Part shown: piece by piece, positions 28,361-35,760 of the stretch
How the letters are laid out: every line of letters begins with the position of its first letter
How positions within the stretch are numbered: the first letter of the stretch is position 1
From: an uncultured Saprospiraceae bacterium
GTDB taxonomy: Bacteria; Bacteroidota; Bacteroidia; Chitinophagales; Saprospiraceae
Length of the DNA: 38,735 nucleotides
Assembly (NCBI GenBank): GCA_938003955.1
Contig: CALKXE010000124.1
Span: forward strand, 1-38,735
Direction of reading: 5' to 3'
The notes under the pieces: model-generated
Told to the model about the DNA's origin: nothing
Databases searched by the model: none
Seen by the model: the letters and a program-made list of their open reading frames with translations, nothing else
Program-made: the position numbers and the translations under genes

Positions 28361-28443
28361 TGTGACACTAGTTAACTTAACAAATATTAATTAGATTAAT
28401 TTTTGTCCCGATTATTCAAACTACGGTTGGCTGTCTTAGTATC

Positions 28444-28461
28444 TGAGAGGTAAACCTCTCA
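28444..28461 (-). promoter_or_regulatory. Perfect inverted repeat upstream of the giant gene
   Basis: TGAGAGGT and ACCTCTCA form an 8-bp perfect inverted repeat around AA, 84 bp before the giant gene's ATG. No T-run follows. As DNA it could be an operator; as RNA, a hairpin in the leader. A TATATTTG box (28532-28525, minus strand) lies upstream, which would put the repeat inside the leader, but no matching -33 TTG is visible. Confidence 0.35.
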
Positions 28462-28885
28462 TTAGTAATATTTTATTGCAGTTTCGAGTTATCAACCTCC
28501 ATTGACTACATATTACACATTATGCAAATATATAAATAGTTTATTAACTAATCGATACATATTACATTTTATTTTAATATGTATATTTTAGAATACGTTC
28601 AACCCCCTGTAAATCCTAGAGTTTTGACTAACTCTCGTGCAAAATTTAACATATGTGGGTTTTTCTCTTTAAAAATGAGAAAAAACAGTAGATTATTACC
28701 TGAAACAATGATATTTGAATACGTTTTGTCATTGGTATAATGACAGATGGAATCTTAGAAAAGTAGAATAAAACAAAGAAGAATTTCTGAAGTGAGCCCA
28801 CTTTAACCTTTATTAATAAGCTGTATAATAAACTTTAGATAATCAATTCAGTATTTAAATATATGACACTTACACAAGGAGGTAA

Positions 28886-28963
28886 ATGAAAACTACAATA
28901 GCTGGCACTATAATAATGGTTATTAAGATTGGGTACGAAGATGCTACTGGCTTTATTGGATAG
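28886..28963 (+). CDS. Possible 25-aa peptide with strong Shine-Dalgarno
   Basis: AAGGAGG at 28876-28882 sits 3 bases before an ATG that opens 25 codons (MKTTIAGTIIMVIKIGYEDA..., stop TAG at 28961). A full-strength Shine-Dalgarno is rare in this phylum and in this window. The peptide has a short hydrophobic stretch. There is no homology evidence and chance is quite possible. Confidence 0.2.
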   Translation: MKTTIAGTIIMVIKIGYEDATGFIG

Positions 28964-29055
28964 TTAATTGTTAAATGCGATTAAATATTTACTAATTGAG
29001 TTTTCGAATTTAGACATTGATGCAAAACATATCTGGTAACAGATTATAATTCAAC

Positions 29056-29409
29056 TTAATGCAGTCCTACTTTAGCGTAAGCTTCCTTTAGTTGGCTGAT
29101 ATTAGCAATGCTAAAAAATTGATCTTCGTCTAAACCTGTAGATAGGTCTTCTAGCACAATAGGTCGAAATTCTTCATTACTGGCAAAAATCTGCGGATCA
29201 TGATCCTTAAGATACATACTGAATACCGCAGAAACTGACAAAATAGAAATCATAATAGCCGCTACCGAAATATTACGATAGTTGATCATTCTCACTTTAG
29301 CCTTCTTTGACTTTAGTTTATTATCCAACGTTGCCCAAGCTTCGCTTCTTGGTTGAATAGTATGGTTCTCCGCTACTTTTCTTATCTTATCGAAATCGTT
29401 ATCGCTCAT
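29056..29409 (-). CDS. Putative anti-sigma factor (single membrane helix)
   Basis: 117 residues. The N-terminal cytosolic part (FDKIRKVAENHTIQPRSEAW, then TLDNKLKSKK) resembles the short anti-sigma proteins found next to ECF sigma factors in Saprospiria-type genomes. One membrane helix spans about 44-65, followed by a 50-residue extracytoplasmic tail. It lacks a recognisable zinc-binding anti-sigma motif (HxxxCxxC). It starts 37 bp after the sigma gene's stop on the same strand, so the pair is an operon. It probably holds the sigma factor at the membrane; this is inference from position and topology. Confidence 0.7.
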   Translation of the reverse strand: MSDNDFDKIRKVAENHTIQPRSEAWATLDNKLKSKKAKVRMINYRNISVAAIMISILSVSAVFSMYLKDHDPQIFASNEEFRPIVLEDLSTGLDEDQFFSIANISQLKEAYAKVGLH

Positions 29410-29446
29410 GATTTTGGATCTTCTATTTATTTATTAAAAAATTGGT

Positions 29447-29995
29447 CTAGCTTATATAAGCCTGACCTAATTCTTTTTTTTTCAACAGTTCTCTCATCTT
29501 CTTTTTTGCCAATATCAGCTGAGATTTTGAAGTGTTAATGCTTATACCTAATGCCTCCGCTATTTCTCTATGCTTGTATCCTTCTATAACATACATGTTA
29601 AATATCGTACGATATCCAGGAGGGAGATCACTTAATATAGCAACAAGTTCTTCATAGGCTATATCATCGATGACAGATGAATTGTCTGGCTTGTCTATAT
29701 CTGTCAATTCCACAGTCATTCGTAAATTATTACGCTTACGGATTTGCATCAGTGCTTCATTGACCAGAATCCGCTTCATCCACCCTTCGAAACTTCCTTC
29801 TCCTTTATATTTATTGATATTATCGAAGATCTTGAAAAAACCCATTACCATCACATCCTCTGCTGACTGGAAGCTTTTCATATATCTCATTGCAATACTC
29901 ATAAAAAGTGGTGCATACATATCATAAAGCTTCTTCTGCGCTTTAGCGTCGCCTTTTCGGCATGAATCCACGATATGTACAAGATGTTCTTTCAA
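29447..29995 (-). CDS. ECF-type sigma-70 family RNA polymerase sigma factor
   Basis: 182 residues with the two-domain layout of extracytoplasmic-function sigma factors. Region 2 is at about 23-90 (YAPLFMSIAMRYMKSFQSAED, then FEGWMKRILVNEAL). Region 4 is at about 122-175 (LPPGYRTIFNMYVIEGYKHREIAEALGISINTSKSQL), with the helix-turn-helix that reads the -35 element. It directs RNA polymerase to a specific gene set. The downstream anti-sigma gene suggests control by envelope signals. It is the nearest regulator to the giant surface-protein gene, but no shared promoter sequence has been shown. Confidence 0.93.
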   Translation of the reverse strand: MKEHLVHIVDSCRKGDAKAQKKLYDMYAPLFMSIAMRYMKSFQSAEDVMVMGFFKIFDNINKYKGEGSFEGWMKRILVNEALMQIRKRNNLRMTVELTDIDKPDNSSVIDDIAYEELVAILSDLPPGYRTIFNMYVIEGYKHREIAEALGISINTSKSQLILAKKKMRELLKKKELGQAYIS

Positions 29996-30056
29996 TGTGG
30001 TAGTGTTTGCTTTTCAAAATACTAGATGAAAGATAATCCTTTTTTGGTGTGTTGCA

Positions 30057-30224
30057 AGTGATTTTTGTGTAACAAAAACACGTAGCCATGTGTAGAGAAT
30101 TGAAAATTTGCGGATTGGAAAGTGATTTTTGTTCAACAAAAACACGTAGACATGTGTAGAGAATTGAAAAACCGCAGATTGGGAAAGTGGTTTTGTGTAA
30201 CAAAAACACGTAGCCATGTGTAGC
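30057..30224. repeat. Three tandem ~64-bp repeats upstream of the sigma gene
   Basis: Copies begin at 30057, 30121 and 30186 (periods 64 and 65 bp); the last is cut short after about 39 bp. Each contains a hairpin of the type TTTTTGT-GTA-ACAAAAA and a second inverted pair around ACACGTAG..CATGTGTAG. The 30-bp part between hairpins (GAGAATTGAAAA..GCGGATTGG) is also conserved in the first two copies. The block starts 62 bp before the sigma factor ATG, that is, in its likely promoter or leader region. Confidence 0.85.
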
Positions 30225-30333
30225 GGATACCAGATTCGTGGGATTAACTAAACTTAATGTTATTTTTTAGATTTGAACTCATAAGCACTGCATTCTTTCT
30301 ATTCTGATTATGCTAACGCAAAGTCTTCTTTCA

Positions 30334-30353
30334 ACTTCGATTGAAATCGAAGT
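30334..30353. other. Perfect 8-bp hairpin between psd and the sigma gene
   Basis: ACTTCGAT-TGAA-ATCGAAGT lies 42 bp downstream of the psd stop. It is followed by a palindromic CCGATCGG (30362-30369) and by AGTGA/TCACT arms around it. There is no T-run. It may be a transcript-end structure or part of a small dispersed repeat. The rest of 30225-30394 shows nothing else. Confidence 0.45.
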
Positions 30354-30394
30354 GACATTGGCCGATCGGGCTTCACTTTCTAACTATGTTATAT

Positions 30395-31045
30395 TTACCT
30401 TTTTGTAGCGAGCTTTGTAATATTCCCTTTTACCACATCATCAATCTTTACATTGATTTCTGTACCGAGTGGTAAGTATATATCCATCCTAGACCCCAAT
30501 TTGATAAAACCTAATTCATCTCCTTGTTTGATAGTCGTCTTTTGCTTGGCATAGCAGACTATTCTACGAGCAAGTGCTCCAGCTACCTGTCTTACTAAAA
30601 CTTTTCCAGAACCGTAATTATACACGGTTGTAGATCTTTCATTTTCAGTACTTGATTTTGGATTCCAAGCTGCAAGATATTTCCCTGAGTGATATTTATA
30701 ATATTCAATAGTCCCTGAAATTGTATGCCAATTGATATGCACATTAAGTGGAGACATGAAAATCGACACTTGTAATCTTTTATCTTTGAAGTATTCCGGT
30801 TCTTCTACTTCCTCTATTACTACCACTTTCCCATCACAAGGGCAAAGGAAAACATTATCGTCAATTACCTTTACCGTTCTATCTGGGTACCTAAAGAAAC
30901 TGATTAGAAATAGATATAAAGCAACACTTACAGCAAAAAGGAACGGGAATAATGAAGGAAAATATATGAATACTACACCATTTAGTACAGCTAATAAAAC
31001 TGCAGATATAACTAGTGTGTATGTACCTTCTCTGTGGATTGACAT
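30395..31045 (-). CDS. psd: Phosphatidylserine decarboxylase family protein
   Basis: The enzyme makes phosphatidylethanolamine from phosphatidylserine at the inner membrane. The short proenzyme form is recognised by HREG near the start, a membrane hairpin (about residues 10-48 from the chosen start), MSPLNVHINWHTISG, and the self-cleavage site LGSRMDIYLP. There the Gly-Ser bond is cut to form the pyruvoyl group. The frame is open to an ATG at 31093. I prefer the Met at 31045 because family members begin just before the HREG motif and the extra 16 residues are not family-like. cdsA lies upstream on the same strand. Confidence 0.9.
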   Translation of the reverse strand: MSIHREGTYTLVISAVLLAVLNGVVFIYFPSLFPFLFAVSVALYLFLISFFRYPDRTVKVIDDNVFLCPCDGKVVVIEEVEEPEYFKDKRLQVSIFMSPLNVHINWHTISGTIEYYKYHSGKYLAAWNPKSSTENERSTTVYNYGSGKVLVRQVAGALARRIVCYAKQKTTIKQGDELGFIKLGSRMDIYLPLGTEINVKIDDVVKGNITKLATKR

Positions 31046-31090
31046 CATAAATTGATTAATATGGGTATAAAAAAGCTTTTTTCGGTGTGG

Positions 31091-31115
31091 CAAATGTATG
31101 AAAAGGAATGTACAA
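31091..31115 (-). promoter_or_regulatory. Candidate promoter of psd
   Basis: On the minus strand TTG (31115-31113) is followed by TACATTTG (31098-31091), a match to TAnnTTTG. The 14-bp spacing is shorter than usual, so the -33 assignment is weak. The start point near 31084 would fit psd translation from 31045 and argues against the longer ORF from 31093. Confidence 0.3.
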
Positions 31116-31303
31116 AGTTGGTATTGGTTTAGCCAATTATTAACTATAGTTAATGGCAGATAGACAATCGTTGATGATTTTTAGCTATTCCAAATTCAAT
31201 AAAATACTTATTCTCAATAAGTAAAATCATGTTTACAGATTAGCTAGTAAGACAAATGAAGTGTACTGAGATAACAATCGAACTAAAGTAAAATCAAAAT
31301 ATT

Positions 31304-32143
31304 TTAGAAGAAGTAGTCAAACAATAATAGGAATGGGATCACCATAACAAGACTGTCAAATCTATCTAGAAAACCACCATGTCCTGGCAGTATGCTTCCG
31401 CTATCCTTTACTTTTTGTACTCGTTTGATTCTTGACTCTACTAGATCTCCTAGTGTACCGATGATCCAAACTATGATAGCTATGACTATCCATTTTGTAA
31501 TATTATCATCTATAGCGTAGGCGAATCCAATTCCGACTAAGACACTGAAGAATCCAGCACCTAAACTACCTTCTCTTGTTTTGCCAGGCGAGACTGATGG
31601 GAAGAGCTTATTTTTACCAATTGCTTTTCCTGTAAAATACGCCATTGTATCACTTGTCCACAGTAGTATGATTATGCCAAAAAACATCATTTGAACGTCC
31701 TTGTGACTATGGAACAAAAAATAGGTAGCGAGTCCAAAAGGCAGCCCCCAATAGAGAAAAGTAAATATGTACTTAAACTGCTGATATGCTATCGGCTTCA
31801 TCCAAAGATTAAAAATCAAATAGACCATCAAGGCACAAGAAACAAATACACCTATCGCGTAAACATCCTGAGAAGCAAGCCCAGATCTAAAAAAAAGCAT
31901 CGGAGCAGCTGCTAGGGCAATATGAACATACGAACCTATTTTTGACTTAGGCCTGTCTAATATTTTACTCAATTCATAACCACCAAATATTACGATGACT
32001 GCAAATAGTATTGAAAGTCCATATGCACCATAATAAATAGATAGAAGTATCGCCACAACTATAATGATAGCCGTAGTTACCCTTGGCATATTTATCTTCT
32101 TTTTTGCCGTAGGCAATTTGTTTTCAGATACTACTTCGTTCAT
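31304..32143 (-). CDS. cdsA: Phosphatidate cytidylyltransferase
   Basis: 279 residues with about eight membrane segments. The C-terminal signature KDSGSILPGHGGFLDRFDS is the textbook CDP-diacylglycerol synthase motif with its metal-binding Asp residues, preceded by SRIKRVQKVK. It makes CDP-diacylglycerol from phosphatidate and CTP, the common precursor of phosphatidylserine/phosphatidylethanolamine and of phosphatidylglycerol. Its start overlaps the stop of the CPBP protease gene by 4 bp (32140-32143). psd follows 258 bp downstream, so two steps of phosphatidylethanolamine synthesis sit together. Confidence 0.95.
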   Translation of the reverse strand: MNEVVSENKLPTAKKKINMPRVTTAIIIVVAILLSIYYGAYGLSILFAVIVIFGGYELSKILDRPKSKIGSYVHIALAAAPMLFFRSGLASQDVYAIGVFVSCALMVYLIFNLWMKPIAYQQFKYIFTFLYWGLPFGLATYFLFHSHKDVQMMFFGIIILLWTSDTMAYFTGKAIGKNKLFPSVSPGKTREGSLGAGFFSVLVGIGFAYAIDDNITKWIVIAIIVWIIGTLGDLVESRIKRVQKVKDSGSILPGHGGFLDRFDSLVMVIPFLLLFDYFF

Positions 32144-33051
32144 GTATACTTGATGTTCTTTTCGTCAATTTGTTCTTTAATGTGCTTCACTAAGCGATAA
32201 CAAAGAAAACAAGAAATAATGACTACAATAAATAAAAATAAAATATTTGGTGTTTCTGCAGTTTCTTGAGTTGATTCCAGTTCATCTCCTGCGAAAAATA
32301 ATATCACCGTCTGCAGTCCATTATTAACAAAATGAATGGCCATCGGATACCATATGGACTTAGTCCAATAGTATGAATAACCAAGCACAAGGCCAATAAT
32401 CAGCTTAGGCACAAATCCTTGAATCTGCATATGAAATCCACTGAAAATTGCAGAGGCTAAAAAAATTGCTAAATGAGGATTATTTATTTTTTTCACCAAC
32501 TCACTTTGAATCACGCCACGAAAAAGCAGTTCTTCTCCAATAGCAGGAAGTAAAGCAATAATTATAAGATTAACAATTAGGTCCCCTACCCCGTCCATCT
32601 GCAACATCTTCATCAATGAATCGACGCTCTCTTCATCCATAGAGTCCATCCATTGTGGTAAATCTATTTGCTCAAGAGCAAGTGCAGATAAACCAATTAA
32701 TGGGTACGCTAAAAACAAAACAACGACAAACTTAGAAAGCAATTCAAGATTTATATCTAAAGTTTGAAAATATGACTTCCATTTATCCCTTTTCAACCAA
32801 TAAGCAAACAATATTGCACTAAGCGAAAACATCGACAAATGGTTGAGCCCTACCCCTGTTTTAATATAAGGTCTAAGCTGCAAATCCGTCATAGAATTAA
32901 AAATATCCATACCTGAACTCAAGTCCATACCTCCCAAGAGTGCCAGGCAAAGTAATAACCCTGAACCCAATAATCCGCAACTGAACATAATCGCTACAAG
33001 AACCAAAGTTTTGATTCCAAGTGATGGTTCTTTCTTGCCGATTTTGTCCAT
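32140..33051 (-). CDS. CPBP-family intramembrane metalloprotease
   Basis: 303 residues with seven or eight membrane segments. All three motifs of the CPBP/Abi family (related to Rce1) are present: EELLFRG (Glu173, Glu174, Arg178), FSGFH (His207) and HFVNN (His240, Asn244). Intact residues suggest an active protease in the inner membrane. The substrate is unknown; in bacteria such proteins process peptides or serve immunity to them. It lies 28 bp after the DUF2279 gene and overlaps cdsA, so it belongs to an envelope operon. Confidence 0.9.
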   Translation of the reverse strand: MDKIGKKEPSLGIKTLVLVAIMFSCGLLGSGLLLCLALLGGMDLSSGMDIFNSMTDLQLRPYIKTGVGLNHLSMFSLSAILFAYWLKRDKWKSYFQTLDINLELLSKFVVVLFLAYPLIGLSALALEQIDLPQWMDSMDEESVDSLMKMLQMDGVGDLIVNLIIIALLPAIGEELLFRGVIQSELVKKINNPHLAIFLASAIFSGFHMQIQGFVPKLIIGLVLGYSYYWTKSIWYPMAIHFVNNGLQTVILFFAGDELESTQETAETPNILFLFIVVIISCFLCYRLVKHIKEQIDEKNIKYT

Positions 33052-33079
33052 AGTTTAAAAATTACGTTTGGTAAATTTT

Positions 33080-34099
33080 CTATCTAAATAAATGAAAACT
33101 TATTTCTCCTCTACTATTCAATTCTAGCGCCGGAGACGGTGCCTTGAAAATATTAAAGATAGAAAATAGTCCTTTGAGGAAATGATTTTTTGTTTTAATC
33201 TTAGTCAAATCAAAATCAAAGCCCAAATAATACTGATGAACTCTTGGATAATTATCTTCTGATAATATAAATTGCTCTCCATCCCTATCCCATTCGTTTT
33301 CGTATCCCCCAAACATGTTATCCGCACCATAACCGAGCGCAATATTTAGCCAAACTGGCCACTTATTATTTTGAGGTAAAAAACTGTTCATATTGATACT
33401 TGCCCAGTACGTTTGACCATTGTAATCTTTAAGATATTTTTCAGCGAACGAGGAACCAAACAAGTGATCGGCCCTATCTTGCAATGTCATCGATGTTCCA
33501 TTGCTTCCTACTACCGAGAAGTCGTCATACTTTTTGGGGACTGAAGATATTTTGAACATTATTCTTTGCTCACCCCAATACTTTTGCTGTAATGCAAACA
33601 ATCCTATTCCAGAAATATTAGCACCCATATCAGCTATCGAAAAACCCCATTCAGATGAAAACGCGTCCATCATCTCGATAGTTGTTTGAAAAAGGCCACC
33701 ACAAATAGCACCAACCATGATTGAATTATTATCAGAAAGCCCAGTCCATTTAGCTCCTTTATAGCACAATACTCCTTGAAAATAGGCGGTATATAAGTGC
33801 CCTACTTTATCCATATTTTCCCACTCACCCCAATCATTAAATGTATGGAATCCTTCTTGTGGATATTGCTTGTACCATACTTGATACAAACCGATTGAAA
33901 AGCCAGTATATGTAACAGATGAAAAGCCAAGCGCGTAGTTAAATCTCTTTTGATTAAACGTGTCTGATGGTTCAAAGAACGATGTTTTCTCAGGTGCAAT
34001 TAAGCTTTGACCATAGCCCGAAACTAGCATCAAAATCGACACTAACGTTGGTAACAAAAATCTATTTAATTGACTGTTTTGCATTTGCAAATTTAACAA
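33080..34099 (-). CDS. DUF2279 family envelope protein
   Basis: 339 residues. The hydrophobic N-terminus (FLLPTLVSILMLVSGYGQS) looks like a signal peptide. The DUF2279 core shows WYKQYPQEGFHTFNDWGEW followed by MDKVGHLYTAYFQG, the usual WY..YP..FHFFND / MDK.GH pattern. Its function is unknown; a periplasmic or outer-membrane location is likely. Met6 (34084) is an alternative start that gives a more typical signal peptide. It is the first gene of a minus-strand group with the CPBP protease and cdsA. Confidence 0.85.
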   Translation of the reverse strand: MLNLQMQNSQLNRFLLPTLVSILMLVSGYGQSLIAPEKTSFFEPSDTFNQKRFNYALGFSSVTYTGFSIGLYQVWYKQYPQEGFHTFNDWGEWENMDKVGHLYTAYFQGVLCYKGAKWTGLSDNNSIMVGAICGGLFQTTIEMMDAFSSEWGFSIADMGANISGIGLFALQQKYWGEQRIMFKISSVPKKYDDFSVVGSNGTSMTLQDRADHLFGSSFAEKYLKDYNGQTYWASINMNSFLPQNNKWPVWLNIALGYGADNMFGGYENEWDRDGEQFILSEDNYPRVHQYYLGFDFDLTKIKTKNHFLKGLFSIFNIFKAPSPALELNSRGEISFHLFR

Positions 34100-34615
34100 A
34101 ATGATTTGGATGTGTTTGTCGTAAATAGATGAAAGAGCTGCAATTAATATTCAATTTAAAATCAATGTTATTCTTTAGTGCAAATATTGATATTGATTGT
34201 GGTTAAATCCACCCCCAATATATAACGTCGCATGGCTGTAATTCTGTAATAGTTGAGCATTCATAAATGATTGCTTTCCCGCCTCCAAAAGAGGATATTA
34301 CATGCAGCTTATGCACATTCCATCATAGGAATAAACATTGCAAAATCATCAATTATAACTGTTGACATTCACACATTCCTATTTATTTAGCAATTTGTCG
34401 TTACAATAGATGCAGATATTTCACCAAATTAAAAAATAGCATTATCTTGCTTTTTGTATTGAAGTGTGCAACGAAATGCCTCTTTTTTTGATCGTATACT
34501 TACGAACTGGCTTCTACGAGTGGAAGTTCATGAAAATAAGGATACTCTTAGTGAAGAAGAAATCGGTATTGCGTAATGAACCTTCTTATATCATTTAAAC
34601 AAATAAAAGCAGTTT
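34100..34615. other. Divergent intergenic region, DUF2279 gene and T9SS gene
   Basis: A 516-bp AT-rich region between divergent genes that must carry promoters for both. Small hairpins are visible (CCTCCAAAAGAGG near 34290; GTGGTTAAATCCAC near 34199), none followed by a T-run. I found no clear TTG/TAnnTTTG pair for the T9SS gene, no tRNA and no credible ORF. Confidence 0.45.
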
Positions 34616-35692
34616 ATGCATTTTAAGAATTTTATTCTTGTTGGATTTTTAACATTGGTCTGTTCTGTAGGAGCATTTGCCCAAGATTTTCACTATACGC
34701 AGTATTTCCATTCTCCACTAGGAGTTAATCCTGCATTGGCTGGGGCTTTTAATGGATCTTATAGAATAAATGGCGTATATCGATCTCAATACTGGAGTGT
34801 TGCGGACAAAGCATTTAATGGCTTTAGTCTGAATGTGGATGCTCCTATTATACGAGGAATTAGAAAGCAAGATTGGGTAGGAATTGGACTAAGACTTGAA
34901 TCAGCGACTGCAGGTAGTGTAGGTCAGAAACTTAATTTCTACGGACTAGGTGCAGCATATCATCTTTCATTGGATAAAAAACAAACGCAGATATTGTCTA
35001 TCGGAGCACAGTATGGTACTGGCGGCTACACTTACGATTCCTCGCAATTGCCTAATGAATCTTTTGGATCTTTTCTTGCGACAAAATCACTTTCTGACCA
35101 AGCCCGAGATTTTAAAAACACAAATGGAGGTGCCGGAGGAGGAGGTCAATCGACGACGAGGGACGGAGGAAGTTTGTCAGATCTATCAATTGGCTTATTA
35201 TACAGCACCAAAAACCCTAAAACAGGTACAGATCTAAAAATAGGAATAGGAGTTGAAGGAGTATTAAACCCAGATAGATCAGCAAATGTTGAAGGATCAA
35301 ATGGAACGGACGATAAAGGAATAGGTATAAATGCATTTACATCTTATGAATTCGAAATAACAAGACGCGCTTCATTGACATCAGGCATCTACTATTACAC
35401 TAACAAAAAAGCTAGTGCAGTAAATGTAAACTCAATTATGAACTATAAAATGAAACCTGGCAATGCACTTACACTCCATGCCGGATTAGGTTTAAGAGGC
35501 ACAAGAGCTGGATTGATTTACTTAGGGGCTACAATAAAAGACATCAGAGTAGGACTGGCTTATGATATAGATATTAGTTCTGCAGGTACCGCTAGTGGTG
35601 GTCAAGGAGGAGCTGAAATTGCTGTTTCTTACATCGGTAAGATATTCAAAAAGCCGAAGCCGAAACCAATTATCTACTGTCCTCGTTTGTAA
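34616..35692 (+). CDS. PorP/SprF-family type IX secretion membrane protein
   Basis: 358 residues with a signal peptide ending GAFAQ (residue 23). It then has the family opening QDFHYTQYFHSPLGVNPALAGAFNG and YRSQYWSVADKAFNGFSLNVDAP, followed by alternating beta-strands expected for an outer-membrane barrel. PorP/SprF proteins attach to the T9SS ring or serve export of particular substrates, often those with type B sorting domains. A Gly-rich loop (GGAGGGGQ) lies near residue 176. The next gene, 68 bp downstream, is an OmpA/PD40 protein, the usual PorP-PorE pairing. It may be a paralogue rather than the core PorP, since several copies per genome are common. Confidence 0.92.
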   Translation: MHFKNFILVGFLTLVCSVGAFAQDFHYTQYFHSPLGVNPALAGAFNGSYRINGVYRSQYWSVADKAFNGFSLNVDAPIIRGIRKQDWVGIGLRLESATAGSVGQKLNFYGLGAAYHLSLDKKQTQILSIGAQYGTGGYTYDSSQLPNESFGSFLATKSLSDQARDFKNTNGGAGGGGQSTTRDGGSLSDLSIGLLYSTKNPKTGTDLKIGIGVEGVLNPDRSANVEGSNGTDDKGIGINAFTSYEFEITRRASLTSGIYYYTNKKASAVNVNSIMNYKMKPGNALTLHAGLGLRGTRAGLIYLGATIKDIRVGLAYDIDISSAGTASGGQGGAEIAVSYIGKIFKKPKPKPIIYCPRL

Positions 35693-35760
35693 TATTAGAG
35701 AACTGCAACAGTTTAATATTTAAGAAGACCAATTGACTAAAAATATAGAACAAAATACAT

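Larger units (their letters stand above)
28361..29055. other. 695-bp intergenic region between giant gene and anti-sigma gene
   Basis: A very AT-rich stretch. It holds the inverted repeat at 28444-28461, a TAnnTTTG-like box at 28525-28532 for the giant gene, and a 25-codon ORF at 28886-28963. A weak hairpin (ATCTGGTAACAGAT, 29031-29044) just beyond the anti-sigma stop might end that transcript. Otherwise I see no gene or RNA I recognise. Confidence 0.5.

Noticed and set aside
28902..28920. Possible sigma-54 site (TGGCAC at 28903)
   Set aside because: The -12 part after five bases reads TAATG rather than TTGC, so only half of the element is present.
29943..30217. Two minus-strand ORFs of 88 and 67 residues over the tandem repeats
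   Set aside because: They arise from the repeat DNA itself (repeated FCYTK/STHVYVFLLNK-type peptides), overlap the sigma gene or each other in different frames, and have no protein-like features.
30057..30224. Possible CRISPR array
   Set aside because: The copies are contiguous 64-65-bp repeats in which the would-be spacer part is also conserved, only three copies exist, and no cas gene is in the window.
34088..34095. TAAATTTG box on the minus strand as promoter of the DUF2279 gene
   Set aside because: It overlaps the start of the coding region, so transcription from it would begin at or past the start codons; no -33 element was seen.
34534..34602. 22-codon plus-strand ORF before the PorP/SprF-like gene
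   Set aside because: No ribosome-binding site, Lys-rich chance-like sequence and no family features.
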